Below, piece by piece: positions 26,205 through 36,143 of a DNA stretch of 64,000 nt. The notes beneath the pieces are model-generated. The model did not search any database and was not told the DNA's origin. It saw nothing but the letters and a program-made list of their open reading frames with translations. Made by a program: the position numbers and the translations under genes. Position 1 is the first letter of the stretch. Each line of letters begins with the position of its first letter. Origin of the DNA: Denitromonas halophila (GTDB lineage Bacteria; Pseudomonadota; Gammaproteobacteria; Burkholderiales; Rhodocyclaceae); assembly GCF_007625155.1 (NCBI RefSeq), contig NZ_VMNK01000015.1:483711-547710 (forward strand). Direction: 5' to 3'.

Positions 26205-26560
26205 ACAAACCCGCTGCTGGCGCCCGTCCCGGCGTCCTTTCACTGAACATCAACTCCAAGTCGGCGCTGTATGCCGCGTATATGCCGTTTCTGAAAAACG
26301 GCGGCATTTTCATTCCGACCACGCGCGACTACAAGCTCGGCGACGAAGTGTTCATGCTGTTGCAATTGATGGACGACCCGGCCAAGCATGCCGTCGCCGG
26401 CAAGGTGGTGTGGATTACGCCGCATGGCGTACAAGGCGGCAAGACGCAGGGCGCCGGCGTGCATTTTTCCGACGACGACGCCAGCAAGCTGCTGCGCGGA
26501 CGCATCGAAAGCATTCTGGCCGGCCACCTCGGCTCCAACCGCCCCACGCATACGCTCTGA
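26201..26560 (+). CDS. pilZ: PilZ domain protein (type IV pilus PilZ type)
   Basis: 119 residues. The sequence resembles the founding PilZ of Pseudomonas (YAAYMPFLKNGGIFIPT, ... GKVVWITPHG ... GAGVHF). The N-terminal RxxxR c-di-GMP switch is absent, as in that protein, so it probably acts in pilus assembly through protein contacts rather than by binding c-di-GMP. Location right after holB is typical of beta- and gammaproteobacteria. The ATG overlaps the holB stop. Confidence 0.93.
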   Translation: MNKPAAGARPGVLSLNINSKSALYAAYMPFLKNGGIFIPTTRDYKLGDEVFMLLQLMDDPAKHAVAGKVVWITPHGVQGGKTQGAGVHFSDDDASKLLRGRIESILAGHLGSNRPTHTL

Positions 26561-26563
26561 CCC

Positions 26564-27328
26564 ATGTTTGTTGATTCTCACTGCCACCTGGATTTCCCCG
26601 AACTCATCGAGCGCAAGGACGAGATCCTCGCGCTGATGGCGCAGAACACGGTCGATCAGGCCTTGTGTGTCAGCGTCAAACTCGAAACCTTTCCGCGCGT
26701 GCTGGCGCTGGCCGAGGCCTACCCGCATCTGTATGCGTCAGTCGGTGTGCACCCAGACAACAATGACTGTGAAGAGCCCGATGTCGCCCGTTTGTTGGCG
26801 CTCGCGGCGCATCCGCGCGTGGTGGCCATTGGCGAAACCGGGCTGGACTACTATTGGCACAAAGACAAACCCGAGTGGCAGCGCGAGCGTTTCCGGACGC
26901 ATATCCGGGCGGCCAATGCCTGCAACAAGCCGCTGATCATTCACACTCGCGACTCTGCCGAGGACACCTTGCGCCTGATGCGCGAGGAGAACGCGTCGGT
27001 GCCGGGCGGCGTGATGCATTGTTTTACAGAAACCCAGGCAGTGGCCGAAGCGGCACTCGATCTGGGCTTTTACATCTCCTTCTCCGGTATCGTCACCTTC
27101 AAGAACGCCAAGGCTTTGAAGGAAGTCGCGCGTTATGTGCCGTTGGACCGGATGCTGATCGAAACCGACGCGCCCTACCTTGCGCCGGTGCCACATCGCG
27201 GAAAGCAGAATGAACCCGGCTTCGTCAAACATGTCGCAGAACACATCGCCGAGTTGCGCGATGTCCCGGTCGAAACGATTGCACGGCAGACGACCGAGAA
27301 TTTCAGAACACTGTTCAAGATTGTGTGA
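26564..27328 (+). CDS. TatD family metal-dependent hydrolase
   Basis: 254 residues, TIM-barrel metal hydrolase of the YcfH type. Metal ligands: DSHCHLD at the start, GETGLDYYW (Glu), IIHTRD, MHCF and ETDAPYL. Members are DNases or D-aminoacyl-tRNA deacylase-like, so the substrate is left open. It starts 3 nt after the pilZ stop in the mltG-tmk-holB-pilZ operon. Confidence 0.93.
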   Translation: MFVDSHCHLDFPELIERKDEILALMAQNTVDQALCVSVKLETFPRVLALAEAYPHLYASVGVHPDNNDCEEPDVARLLALAAHPRVVAIGETGLDYYWHKDKPEWQRERFRTHIRAANACNKPLIIHTRDSAEDTLRLMREENASVPGGVMHCFTETQAVAEAALDLGFYISFSGIVTFKNAKALKEVARYVPLDRMLIETDAPYLAPVPHRGKQNEPGFVKHVAEHIAELRDVPVETIARQTTENFRTLFKIV

Positions 27329-27334
27329 GGCGAC

Positions 27335-28045
27335 ATGCTCCTTTTTAAACGCGCGGCCCTGGGCCTGACGCTGCTTTTCTCGATGGCCGCCCAGTCGGCG
27401 CTGGCCGGCGCCTACGATGATTCCATCAACGCGGCACGCATGGGCGATACCGGCGAGCTGACCGAGTTGCTGCGTCAGGGGCTGGAGGCCGACACCGTCG
27501 ATGCGAGTGGCAATACCTTGCTGATGCTCGCCGCCCGCGAAGGCCAGTTGGAAGCGGTAGACCTGCTGCTGCGCAGCGGCGCCCGTGCGGGCAAGCGCAA
27601 TCCGGCCGGCGACAGCGCGATGATGATGGCTGTGCTCAAGGGGTATCAGCCGATTGTCGAGCGTCTCCTCGCCGCCGGCGCGCCGATCAATCACGATGGC
27701 TGGACGCCGCTGATCTACGCTGCTTTTCAGGGGCAGACCGATATCGCGCGCTTGCTGATTGAGCGCGGTGCCGATATCAATCAGCGCGCGCCCAATCTGG
27801 CAACGCCCTTGATGTTTGCCGCGCGCAATGGCCATATCGAGATCGTGAAGCTGCTGCTCGATCGTGGCGCGGACACCAACGTGGTGAATGACCAGAATCG
27901 CACCGCGCACAGCTGGGCGCTGGAGAACGGCAATACCGACATTGCCGAACTGCTCGAGCGTCGCGTGCCTTCCGTTTTGAAAGTCGCCCCGGCGCAGGCA
28001 AAGCCGAAGCCTGCGGGCGGCACGCTGCGCGTAGTGATCGAGTAA
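27335..28045 (+). CDS. secreted ankyrin repeat protein
   Basis: 236 residues. A signal peptide (about 1-24, RAALGLTLLFSMAAQSALAG) is followed by a stack of about five ankyrin repeats (about 30-200) with the usual pattern, for example GNTLLMLAAREGQLEAVDLLL and ATPLMFAARNGHIEIVKLLL. The tail is Lys/Pro/Ala-rich. Ankyrin stacks bind partner proteins; here in the periplasm, partner unknown. It is last in the mltG-to-tatD operon, with 6 nt spacing. Confidence 0.88.
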   Translation: MLLFKRAALGLTLLFSMAAQSALAGAYDDSINAARMGDTGELTELLRQGLEADTVDASGNTLLMLAAREGQLEAVDLLLRSGARAGKRNPAGDSAMMMAVLKGYQPIVERLLAAGAPINHDGWTPLIYAAFQGQTDIARLLIERGADINQRAPNLATPLMFAARNGHIEIVKLLLDRGADTNVVNDQNRTAHSWALENGNTDIAELLERRVPSVLKVAPAQAKPKPAGGTLRVVIE

Positions 28046-28053
28046 GCTGGGTC

Positions 28054-28071
28054 GCACCGCTGTTGCGGTGC
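28054..28071. terminator. hairpin between convergent genes
   Basis: A 7-bp stem GCACCGC / GCGGTGC with a 4-nt loop between the ankyrin gene and the ModE-like gene. No T-run follows on either side, so termination is possible but weak. Confidence 0.4.
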
Positions 28072-28082
28072 TGCCTGACACC

Positions 28083-28457
28083 TCAGGCGCTGTTGTCCGA
28101 GGGCTCGGCCTGATCGCGCAGCAGCGGGCGTAGCCCATCAAAAGGGCCATCCAGCGCTGCATTGGCGGCCTTTTCCATGGCGCGATACTGGCGCAGCACT
28201 TCATGGCCCGTGGCCGATACCTCCGCGCCACCGCCACGCTTCCCTCCCGTTACCGTGAGCACCACCGGCTGCCGAAAGCAGCGATTCATCGCGTCGACCA
28301 AGGCCCAGGCGCGAGTGTAGGACATACCCATTTCGCGCGCCGCGGCCGAGATCGAGCCATGACGGCCGATGGCTTCGAGCAGGGTGGCTTTGCCGGGTCC
28401 GAGCGCGATTTTGTCATCGAGCATGATGCGGACTTGGTGACGGAGGCGGGCGGTCAT
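28083..28457 (-). CDS. ModE N-terminal-type winged helix regulator
   Basis: 124 residues containing only the LysR-like winged helix-turn-helix of ModE: LLEAIGRHGSISAAAREMGMSYTRAW, then ALVDAMN and KRGGGAEVSATG. The C-terminal molybdate-binding Mop domains of full ModE are missing. Molybdate sensing, if any, would need another protein. It is 11 nt downstream of recJ on the same strand. Confidence 0.88.
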   Translation of the reverse strand: MTARLRHQVRIMLDDKIALGPGKATLLEAIGRHGSISAAAREMGMSYTRAWALVDAMNRCFRQPVVLTVTGGKRGGGAEVSATGHEVLRQYRAMEKAANAALDGPFDGLRPLLRDQAEPSDNSA

Positions 28458-28468
28458 GGCGGCGGTCC

Positions 28469-30160
28469 TCAGGCGGGTTCGATGTGCTCGATCATCAGCT
28501 GTACCGAGCTGACGCCATTGTATTCATTCACCGATAGCCGATAGGCCGCGTGAATCGAAGCTGGCACCGGCTCGGCGTAGTTGAAGAAAATGGCTTCGAA
28601 GCGGGTGTTGTTCTTGCGCAGCGCCAGCTTGAGGTGGCGGTCCTTGAGCAGGCGCTGGTTGTCGACTTCGAACACATCGTCGAACACCGGCGCCGGGAAG
28701 CTCTGCCCCCATATCGCGTTTTCGAGATGGCGGGCGGTCTCGAGCGTCATGTAGCCGGTTTCGAGCGGGCCGTCGGTGTCGACCCGGCGGGTGAGATCGG
28801 CCGGGTCGATCATGGCCTTCACCACCGCCTCGAAGGCGGCAGAGAAGCGTTCGAAGTCTTCGGCGCGAATCGTCAGGCCGGCGGCCATGGCGTGGCCGCC
28901 GAATTTGAGAATCAGGTCGGGCATCTGCTTGCTGACCAGATCGAGTGCGTCGCGCAGATGCAGGCCGGCAATCGAGCGGCCCGAGCCTTTGATCTGGCCG
29001 TCGTCACCCGGCGCGAAGGCCACCACCGGCCGGTGGAATTTCTCCTTGATACGCCCTGCAACGATGCCGATCACGCCTTGATGCCAGCTCGGCTCAAACA
29101 AGGTGATGCTGGCACGCTCGCCCGGATCGAAACTGTCGAGGGTGAGCATGGCGTCGGACTGCATGTCGGCCTCGATGCTGCGGCGCTCGCGGTTGAGGCG
29201 GTCGAGCTCCTGCGCAATATTCATCGCGCGGGCAATGTCATCGGTGATCAGGCATTCAATGCCCAGCGACATGTCGGCCAGACGACCGGCCGCGTTCAGG
29301 CGCGGGCCAAGGCCGAAGCCCATATCGAAGGTGCTGGCGCGTGTCGGCTCGCGGCCGGCCGCGCTGAACAGGGCGCGCACGCCGGCGCACATCTGGCCGG
29401 CGCGCATGCGGGCCAGCCCTTGCGATACCAGAATGCGGTTGTTGCGATCGAGTGGCACCACGTCGGCGACCGTGCCGAGTGCGACCAGATCGAGCAGCGT
29501 GGCCAGATTCGGCCCCTTGCCGTCGTCAAACGCGCCGCGGGTGCGCAGCTCGGCGCGCAGCGCCAGCAAGGTGTAGAACATCACGCCCACGCCGGCCAGC
29601 GCCTTGCTCGGAAAGCTGCAGCCGGGCTGGTTGGGATTGACGATCACGTCGGCGGCCGGCAGCGCGTCGCCCGGCAGGTGGTGGTCGGTGATCAGCGTGG
29701 CGATGCCGAGCGAGCGGGCCTCTTCGACACCGTCGATGCTGGCGATGCCGTTGTCGACGGTAATGATCAGGTCGGGTTCGCTTTGCGCGGCAAGCTGGAC
29801 GATGGCCGGGGTGAGGCCATAGCCGTATTCGAAGCGATTGGGCACCAGATACGCCACGTCGGCGCCCATGGCGCGCAGTCCGCGCACGGCCACGGCGCAG
29901 GCGGTGGCGCCGTCGCAGTCATAGTCGGCGACGATCAGCATGCGCGCGCCGGCCTCGATGGCGTCGGCGAGCAGGATGGCGGCGTCAGACACGCCCTGCA
30001 GTTGGGTTGGCGGAATGAGCTTGGCGAGCGCGTCGTCGAGTTCGCTCGCCGCCGTAATGCCGCGCGCCGCGTACAGCCGGGCCAGCGTCGGGTGGAGGCC
30101 GGACTCGGCCAGTCGGCGGACGGTGGCGGGGTTGGCCTTGCGGGGCACGATGCGTGTCAT
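28469..30160 (-). CDS. recJ: single-stranded-DNA-specific exonuclease RecJ
   Basis: 563 residues. The DHH phosphoesterase motifs are present: IVADYDCDGATACAV, TVDNGIAS, TDHHLPGD and later HAMAAGLTI of the DHHA1 domain. RecJ degrades 5' single-stranded ends in recombination and mismatch repair. The start at 30160 (MTRIVPRK) is set by an ATGA overlap with the upstream gene; a longer frame to 30217 is not used. Length is close to the E. coli enzyme (577). Confidence 0.95.
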   Translation of the reverse strand: MTRIVPRKANPATVRRLAESGLHPTLARLYAARGITAASELDDALAKLIPPTQLQGVSDAAILLADAIEAGARMLIVADYDCDGATACAVAVRGLRAMGADVAYLVPNRFEYGYGLTPAIVQLAAQSEPDLIITVDNGIASIDGVEEARSLGIATLITDHHLPGDALPAADVIVNPNQPGCSFPSKALAGVGVMFYTLLALRAELRTRGAFDDGKGPNLATLLDLVALGTVADVVPLDRNNRILVSQGLARMRAGQMCAGVRALFSAAGREPTRASTFDMGFGLGPRLNAAGRLADMSLGIECLITDDIARAMNIAQELDRLNRERRSIEADMQSDAMLTLDSFDPGERASITLFEPSWHQGVIGIVAGRIKEKFHRPVVAFAPGDDGQIKGSGRSIAGLHLRDALDLVSKQMPDLILKFGGHAMAAGLTIRAEDFERFSAAFEAVVKAMIDPADLTRRVDTDGPLETGYMTLETARHLENAIWGQSFPAPVFDDVFEVDNQRLLKDRHLKLALRKNNTRFEAIFFNYAEPVPASIHAAYRLSVNEYNGVSSVQLMIEHIEPA

Positions 30161-31176
30161 GAGTAATTGGCCAGGGTGAAGGTTTCGAGCGATTGGGGCT
30201 TGCGCCAGAAGCACCACAGGTGGCGCTTGGAGAGCGTGATCTGCCGACCGCCGCGTTCGTCAGGGATCGTCAGCGTCAGTGTCTTCACCGTGCCGGCTTT
30301 GAGAGCGGCGAGCGCGGGGGCAAACCAGCGCTGTTCGAGATCAAGCACGGCGGCTTGCCAGGGATCGAGATCGAGGTAGAGGCTTGCATGGTAGGCGTCC
30401 GGCAATTCGACCAGCGCGTCGCCGGCGGGCAGGTCGGCGAAGGTGGCCGGTCGCGTGGGTTCGCGCCCGGCCGCGCGGGCCATGCCGCGTACCAGCGGTG
30501 AGCTTGCCGCGATGTGTTGGGCCGGCGGTGTCAGTGACGCCGGCAAACTCCCTGCGCCCCAGAACCACACGCTGTTGATGGCGCGTTGGCCGGCGGCTTC
30601 GCGGGTGCGATTGATCGGGTGATTGTGCAGCACCACCTGGATCTCGTTCATGGTGCGCTGCCAGACGAGCGCGTCGCCATTGCTCGGCAGGTAGTGCACG
30701 ATCGGCCGGCCGGTGGTGGCCGACAGGCGTGATAGTTGTGCGGTGGGTGGATGCGTGGGATGCAGATACCAGCGATCCGGCGTCGGCGCTTCGAATCGGC
30801 CGATATCGGCGAACTCGGCATTGAGCGCGTCGAGCAGCGCGTCGGCCTCGTCGCGGGTGATGGCTAACTCGCCCGCATCGGTCAGCAGCAGATGGCTGCC
30901 GGCAAAGTGCAGGTGGCTCGGGTCGGCGCACAGCAGCGGCGTGTCGACGCGCAGGGCGTCGGCCTCTCCCCAACGGCGCAGGGGCGCATCGGCGAGCGTG
31001 GCGGTGTCGGTGTTGAAGAATCGCGCCCAGGTCTGTTCCGGCGTTTCGGCCGGTTCGGCGCGGTGGCGGCCGACGCCGAGCAGGCGCGACAAGGCCGGCA
31101 GCGTGAGCGTGTGGGCAAAACCGCGGGCATGAATACTGGGCCAGATCAGGCCGGGAACGAGCAGGTGAAGATGCAT
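30157..31176 (-). CDS. COG4255-type protein, often labelled phosphoglycerate mutase
   Basis: 339 residues from MHLHLLVPGLIWPS. The sequence resembles a betaproteobacterial family (COG4255) that databases frequently call cofactor-independent phosphoglycerate mutase. Recognisable parts are YLPSNGDALVWQRTMNEIQ, HNHPINRTREAAGQRAINSVWFWGAG and the C-terminal KRHLWCFWRKP. The NSVWFWG segment resembles the metalloenzyme-superfamily members of that annotation, but the Ser/Thr nucleophile and full metal set are not evident to me. An activity should not be assumed. It is coupled to recJ by a 4-nt overlap. Confidence 0.6.
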   Translation of the reverse strand: MHLHLLVPGLIWPSIHARGFAHTLTLPALSRLLGVGRHRAEPAETPEQTWARFFNTDTATLADAPLRRWGEADALRVDTPLLCADPSHLHFAGSHLLLTDAGELAITRDEADALLDALNAEFADIGRFEAPTPDRWYLHPTHPPTAQLSRLSATTGRPIVHYLPSNGDALVWQRTMNEIQVVLHNHPINRTREAAGQRAINSVWFWGAGSLPASLTPPAQHIAASSPLVRGMARAAGREPTRPATFADLPAGDALVELPDAYHASLYLDLDPWQAAVLDLEQRWFAPALAALKAGTVKTLTLTIPDERGGRQITLSKRHLWCFWRKPQSLETFTLANYS

Positions 31177-31310
31177 GTTTATGACCCGAAAGCAGGCGCC
31201 GATTCTAGCATGCAGCGGTCTTTTGCCTTGCCGGGCTGAGCACGCTGCATCGCATCGTTGGCCGACATTGGGCACAATGGCGACCTTGTTGATTCGAGGC
31301 CGATTGCCCG

Positions 31311-32564
31311 ATGCGATATGAAACGCTAATCGGTTTGCGCTATACCCGCTCGCGAAAGCGGGCGCAGGGGCGCAACCAGTTTATTTCCTTCATTTCCCTG
31401 GTGTCGATGCTGGGCATTGCGCTGGGCGTGGCCGCCCTGATTGTGGTGCTGTCGGTAATGAACGGCTTTCAGGAAGAGCTGCGCACCCGGATTCTAGGGG
31501 TTGCCTCGCACGCGCAGGTGACCGGCACAGCGGGTGACATGGAGGCCTGGCAGCAGGCCGCGCAGACCGCGGCGGAGCATCCCAATGTTCAAGGGACCGC
31601 ACCGTTTGTGCAGGCGCAGGGCATGCTGTCGTTTGACCAGAATGTGCGCGGCGTGATGGTGCGCGGTATTTTGCCTGCCGAAGAGGACCGCGTGGCCGAT
31701 TTCAGCAAGACCATGCGCGTGGGGACGCTCGACGGGCTGCAGGCCGGCGGCTTCGGGATTGTGCTTGGCGTCGATCTGGCGCGGGCGCTCGGTGCGCGTA
31801 CCGGCGACAAGGTGACCTTGATCGCGCCGCAAGGCCTGGTCACGCCGGCGGCAGTCTTGCCGCGGCTCAAGCAATTCACCGTGGTGGGTATTTTTGAAGC
31901 AGGCATGTACGAGTTCGATGCCGGTCTGGCGCTGATTCATCTGAACGATGCGCAAGTGCTGTATCGCATGGGTGACCGCGTCAGTGGCGTGCGCCTGAAG
32001 CTCGACGACTTGTTTGCCGCGCCGCGCGTGATCCGCGAGCTGGCCAATCGCTACGACACCCGCACCGTGCTATCCGACTGGACCAGCAGCCATGCCAACT
32101 TCTTCCGTGCCGTGGCGCTGGAGAAAAAGATGATGTCCATCATCCTGTTCCTGATCGTCGCCGTGGCGGCGTTCAATATTGTGTCGACTTTGGTGATGGC
32201 GGTGCAGGAGAAAACCGCCGACATCGCCATTTTGCGCACCCTCGGTGCCAGCCCCGGATCGATCATGAGCATCTTCATCCTGCAGGGCGCGATCATTGGT
32301 GTCGTTGGCCTGATTGCGGGCGTGATTGGCGGCATCGCGCTGGCCACGAATCTGGATGTGGTGATTCCAGCACTCGAGGGTGTGCTCGGCACCACCCTAT
32401 GGAATAAAGAGATCTACTACGTGACTGAAATGCCGTCCAAAGTCCTGCCGGCCGACGTGATCACCATTACCTCGGTATCGTTCGTCCTGACCCTGATCGC
32501 GACTTTGTACCCGAGCTGGCGCGGCTCGCGAGTGAATCCGGCGGAGGCGCTGCGCTATGAGTAA
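31311..32564 (+). CDS. lolC: lipoprotein-releasing ABC transporter permease (LolC/LolE)
   Basis: 417 residues with the MacB/FtsX-like permease layout: TM1 at about 25-50 ([23 protein letters not shown]), a large periplasmic domain (about 55-270), and three TM segments near the C-terminus (about 275-400). The sequence [21 protein letters not shown] is the conserved coupling region. It extracts mature lipoproteins from the inner membrane for LolA. Only one permease gene is present, so it may form a homodimer as in LolF-type systems. It overlaps lolD by 8 nt. Confidence 0.93.
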   Translation: MRYETLIGLRYTRSRKRAQGRNQFISFISLVSMLGIALGVAALIVVLSVMNGFQEELRTRILGVASHAQVTGTAGDMEAWQQAAQTAAEHPNVQGTAPFVQAQGMLSFDQNVRGVMVRGILPAEEDRVADFSKTMRVGTLDGLQAGGFGIVLGVDLARALGARTGDKVTLIAPQGLVTPAAVLPRLKQFTVVGIFEAGMYEFDAGLALIHLNDAQVLYRMGDRVSGVRLKLDDLFAAPRVIRELANRYDTRTVLSDWTSSHANFFRAVALEKKMMSIILFLIVAVAAFNIVSTLVMAVQEKTADIAILRTLGASPGSIMSIFILQGAIIGVVGLIAGVIGGIALATNLDVVIPALEGVLGTTLWNKEIYYVTEMPSKVLPADVITITSVSFVLTLIATLYPSWRGSRVNPAEALRYE

Positions 32565-33240
32565 ATCAACGCCACCGGTGCTGGCCTGCGAAGGCTTGTC
32601 GAAGCGCTTTCGTGAAGGCGCCGATGCGGTCGAGGTGCTCAAGGACGTGTCGTTTTCCGTCGCCCGAGGCGAGCGGATTGCGATTGTGGGCGCGTCCGGC
32701 TCCGGCAAGAGCACGCTGCTGCATCTGCTCGGCGGGCTCGATGCGCCCACGGCGGGGCGGGTGAGCGTGAATGGTGGTGATGTGTCGCGGCTGTCTGATG
32801 CGGCACGCGGGCGGCTGCGAAACCATGCGCTCGGCTTCGTGTATCAGTTTCACCACTTGCTGCCCGAGTTCTCGGCGCTGGAAAACGTGGCCATGCCCTT
32901 GTATATCCGCCGTATGCCGCGTGCCGAGGCGGACGCCAAGGCGGCCGAGATGCTCGAGCGGGTGGGCTTGGGGCATCGCGTCAGCCATACGCCCGGTGAG
33001 CTCTCGGGCGGCGAGCGCCAGCGTGCGGCGATTGCCCGGGCGCTGGTCACGCGTCCGGCCTGCGTGCTGGCCGATGAGCCGACCGGCAACCTGGACAGCA
33101 AAACGGCCGGCGCGGTGTTTGACCTGATGCTCGAACTCAACGCCGCCGAAGGCACGAGCTTTGTCATCGTGACGCACGACGTGCAACTCGCAGCGCGCGC
33201 TGAACGGGTGCTGACCTTGACCGACGGACGGTTGAGTTAG
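32557..33240 (+). CDS. lolD: lipoprotein-releasing ABC transporter ATPase
   Basis: 227 residues. Walker [11 protein letters not shown]-loop [10 protein letters not shown], signature [15 protein letters not shown], Walker [13 protein letters not shown] and His switch VTHD are all present. It powers the LolC/E permease encoded immediately upstream. Confidence 0.95.
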   Translation: MSKSTPPVLACEGLSKRFREGADAVEVLKDVSFSVARGERIAIVGASGSGKSTLLHLLGGLDAPTAGRVSVNGGDVSRLSDAARGRLRNHALGFVYQFHHLLPEFSALENVAMPLYIRRMPRAEADAKAAEMLERVGLGHRVSHTPGELSGGERQRAAIARALVTRPACVLADEPTGNLDSKTAGAVFDLMLELNAAEGTSFVIVTHDVQLAARAERVLTLTDGRLS

Positions 33241-33445
33241 CCGTCGGCTGACTGATCGGGACTCGCTGATATCCGCTGAAATCACCGCGGGATGCGGTGC
33301 TTCGGAGAAACGTTGCCTCGCGGTACGTATGTCCTTGGGCTCAGCGTCACAATGGCTCCTTGCCTGTATGCAGAAACGCTGATTCAAGTTGTAAAAAGCG
33401 GTGACGTGAATAGCCCTCGTATACGACCACTGTCTGGAGACAGTT

Positions 33446-35467
33446 ATGCGAGTTCTCTTTGCCCCTGCCGTGCGCTTGCTCAATCAGTTGCGCTACACCA
33501 CCAAGTTTTTGCTTATCGGTGGCACGGCCGCCATTGCGTCGATGTTTCTGTTGTTCCAGCTGTATTCACAGATTCAGGTGTCGCGGGACATGACCTCGCA
33601 GGAGCAGTCCGGCCTCGTCGTGCTTGATGCGACCCTCAAGGCGCTGACCAAAATGCAGCAGCACCGTGGCACTACCTCGGGTTTGCTAGGCGGTGACACC
33701 AGCCTTGCGCCCAAGGTGGCGGCGCTGGCGCAAGAGGTTGAGCAGGCGGTGGCCGGTGTCGATGCCGCGCTGAGCGGTCCGGGGGCAGACTTTGACCTGG
33801 CCGGCCCCTGGGGCGAGATCAAGAACCGGTGGGCGCCGCTCAAGGGCGGTACGCCGAACGAGCGCGGTGGCAACTTCAAGGCCCACACGCAGATGATCGA
33901 GAACATGCTCACTCTGATCGGAGACATCGGATCGCAGTCGCGCCTGTCTTTTGACCCGGATGCCGATGCCGCCAACCTGATCGGCGCCTTGCTCACGGCC
34001 GTGCCTGAAATGTCCGAGCGTCTCGGCCGTTTGCGCGGCATGGGTACAGGCATCCTCGCGCGGGGCGTGCTGACGCTGGATGACGAAAAATCCATCGTTC
34101 GCCAGCTCGGTCAGCTCGAGGTGACCAAAGACGCGCTGATGGACCGCTTCCGCCGCGCTGCAGGCCAAAACCCCTCGCTGGCGGCCGCTTTGAAGCAGGC
34201 CGGCGAAGATATTACCGCGGCGCACAAAGACTTGCGGGATGTGACCCAGGCTCAGATCGTTGATCAAAAATTCGATATCAAACCCGAGGCGTTTTTTGCC
34301 GTGGGAACCAAAGCCATTTCGAGTCTGATCGGCCATAGTGACAGCACTTTGTTTCCCAATACCGACGCTTTGCTCAAGGCACGGGCAGATCAACTGACCC
34401 GCTTGCTGGTGATTGAACTGCTGGTGTCTGTGACCACCATTCTGATCGCCGGCTACCTGTTGGTCGGCATGTATCTGTCGATTGTCGGTTCGGTGCGCGA
34501 ACTGACCGCCGGCACAACACAGATGGCGCTGGGTGACTACACCACACGCGTTGAGTTTTCGGCGCGCGATGAGCTGTCCGATGTGGCGCATCAGTTCAAC
34601 GGCATGGCGGAACGATTGGCGGCAATCATCGCCCAGGTCAAACGCAGCGCCGAAGATCTGCGGGCCGCAGCGGGTGAAATGGCGATCGGGTCCGGTCAGG
34701 TTGCCGAAGGCTCCGAGCGGCAAAGCGAAGCCGCCGCGAGCATGGCGGCTGCTGTTGAGGAGATGACGGTCAGTATTGATGAGATCAATCGCCATGCGCA
34801 GGCGGCATCGACTCAGAGCGCCGACTCGGGCCGGCTGTCAAAAGAAGGCGGTGACGTGGTGCGCCAGTCGGTGACGGAGATGGAGCGCATCGCCGAGTCG
34901 GTGCACGAGGTGGCGAGGGTTATCCGTGATCTGGGCGACCAGTCTGGCAAGATTTCGACCATCGTCAATGTCATTCGCGAAATTGCCGAGCAAACCAATC
35001 TGCTGGCGCTCAACGCGGCCATCGAGGCCGCGCGGGCCGGCGAAACCGGCCGGGGGTTCGCGGTGGTGGCCGATGAGGTGCGCAAGCTGGCCGAGCGCAC
35101 CGCCAAGGCCACCGGTGAAATCACCAGCATGGTCGAAGCCATCCAGAGCGGCACGCAAAAAGCGGTCGGCACCATGGAGAGCGGTGTTGAACGGGTGCAG
35201 GAAGGGGTGGTGCTGACCAAGCGCGCCGGCGAGTCGATGGAGCAGATCAACGCGGGCGCGGCCAATGTGGTGGTGTCGGTCGAAGACATCTCGGCGGCGC
35301 TGCGCGAACAGAGTGCCGCAAGTACCGACATTGCGCGCAACGTCGAGGCGATTGCTCAGATGAGCGAGCAGAACAGTGCCGCGGTCCGTGATACCGCCCG
35401 CACGGCTGAGCGGCTGGAGGGTCTGGCGCGCTCCTTGAGCGATGAGGTGGCGCGCTTCAAAGTCTGA
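33446..35467 (+). CDS. methyl-accepting chemotaxis protein
   Basis: 673 residues. TM1 at about 20-42, a long helical periplasmic sensor domain (about 43-330) with a conserved-looking [15 protein letters not shown] helix reminiscent of nitrate-sensor-like four-helix domains, TM2 at about 331-353, a HAMP domain (about 350-405), and a cytoplasmic signalling domain with the hairpin tip [19 protein letters not shown] and [19 protein letters not shown]. The ligand is not predictable. No CheR pentapeptide tail is visible. It stands alone, with no che genes in this window. The 205 bp upstream hold no gene. Confidence 0.94.
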   Translation: MRVLFAPAVRLLNQLRYTTKFLLIGGTAAIASMFLLFQLYSQIQVSRDMTSQEQSGLVVLDATLKALTKMQQHRGTTSGLLGGDTSLAPKVAALAQEVEQAVAGVDAALSGPGADFDLAGPWGEIKNRWAPLKGGTPNERGGNFKAHTQMIENMLTLIGDIGSQSRLSFDPDADAANLIGALLTAVPEMSERLGRLRGMGTGILARGVLTLDDEKSIVRQLGQLEVTKDALMDRFRRAAGQNPSLAAALKQAGEDITAAHKDLRDVTQAQIVDQKFDIKPEAFFAVGTKAISSLIGHSDSTLFPNTDALLKARADQLTRLLVIELLVSVTTILIAGYLLVGMYLSIVGSVRELTAGTTQMALGDYTTRVEFSARDELSDVAHQFNGMAERLAAIIAQVKRSAEDLRAAAGEMAIGSGQVAEGSERQSEAAASMAAAVEEMTVSIDEINRHAQAASTQSADSGRLSKEGGDVVRQSVTEMERIAESVHEVARVIRDLGDQSGKISTIVNVIREIAEQTNLLALNAAIEAARAGETGRGFAVVADEVRKLAERTAKATGEITSMVEAIQSGTQKAVGTMESGVERVQEGVVLTKRAGESMEQINAGAANVVVSVEDISAALREQSAASTDIARNVEAIAQMSEQNSAAVRDTARTAERLEGLARSLSDEVARFKV

Positions 35468-35487
35468 GCGCAACGATAGCCAAAACG

Positions 35488-35518
35488 GGGCGTGACCGGT
35501 CAGGTGCCGGTCGCGCCC
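35488..35518. terminator. hairpin between convergent genes
   Basis: A 12-bp stem GGGCGTGACCGG / CCGGTCGCGCCC (one G-T pair) with a short loop overlaps the 3' end of the DUF2062 gene and follows the MCP stop by about 20 bp. The plus side continues TTGTCGTTTC, a weak T-tract; the minus side has GTTTTGG. Possibly a bidirectional terminator. Confidence 0.5.
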
Positions 35519-36066
35519 TTGTCGTTTCTGGCGCGGCGCTTTTTCTGCCGGGTGTGCCAGGCGTGCATCAGGTGCAATCGCCACGCGCCACGAACGACAA
35601 GATAGCCCGTGACTGACAGTCCATTGGCGAGCACCAGCAGCCCGAGCAGCAGGGGGCGACCAAGCCCCAGCACCCAGGCCGACATGGCCGACATCCACTG
35701 AGTGATGGCCATGGTGGTGATCTCGGGCGGCGCCACGAAATGGCTGCCGCCGCCGAGCAACCAGTCGCCCAGCGTGAAGGCCAGCAGATAGAGCGGGACG
35801 ATGGTGAAGGGGTTGGTGTAGAGCGTCGTGACCAGCGCCAGCGGCAGATTGACCCGAAAAACCACACATCCGAGCGCGGCACCGATCATCTGAAAAGGGC
35901 CGGGAATCAGCCCACAGAAAAGTCCCACGGCGACGGCACCGGCCGCGGAGTGGCGGTTGAGGTGCCACAGGCTGGGGTGCAGGAGGGTGCTGCCCAAGGG
36001 GCGCAGCCAGCGGTTGTTGTGCACGCTGGCGTGGTCAGGGAGAACGCGCTTGAGGAGTTTTCGCAT
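35500..36066 (-). CDS. DUF2062 membrane protein
   Basis: 188 residues from MRKLLKRVLPDHASVH. The DUF2062 signature is AAGAVAVGLFCGLIPGPFQM, followed by YTNPFTIVPLYLLAFTLGDWLLG. Three or four membrane segments. These proteins are common near lipid or carbohydrate genes but have no defined role. The start 11 codons into the frame is chosen for its basic family-like N-terminus. It is divergent from comEC. Confidence 0.85.
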   Translation of the reverse strand: MRKLLKRVLPDHASVHNNRWLRPLGSTLLHPSLWHLNRHSAAGAVAVGLFCGLIPGPFQMIGAALGCVVFRVNLPLALVTTLYTNPFTIVPLYLLAFTLGDWLLGGGSHFVAPPEITTMAITQWMSAMSAWVLGLGRPLLLGLLVLANGLSVTGYLVVRGAWRLHLMHAWHTRQKKRRARNDKGATGT

Positions 36067-36143
36067 GGTGGTTGGCGTGGATTCTAGCGTGGCTCGCACG
36101 CGATCTGTCTAAGAGTCGCCGGATCGCGCTAAAGTGCCAGCCT

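Noticed and set aside
28550..30166. Plus-strand frame of 538 codons opposite recJ
   Set aside because: Shadow of recJ; the DHH motifs on the minus strand are unambiguous.
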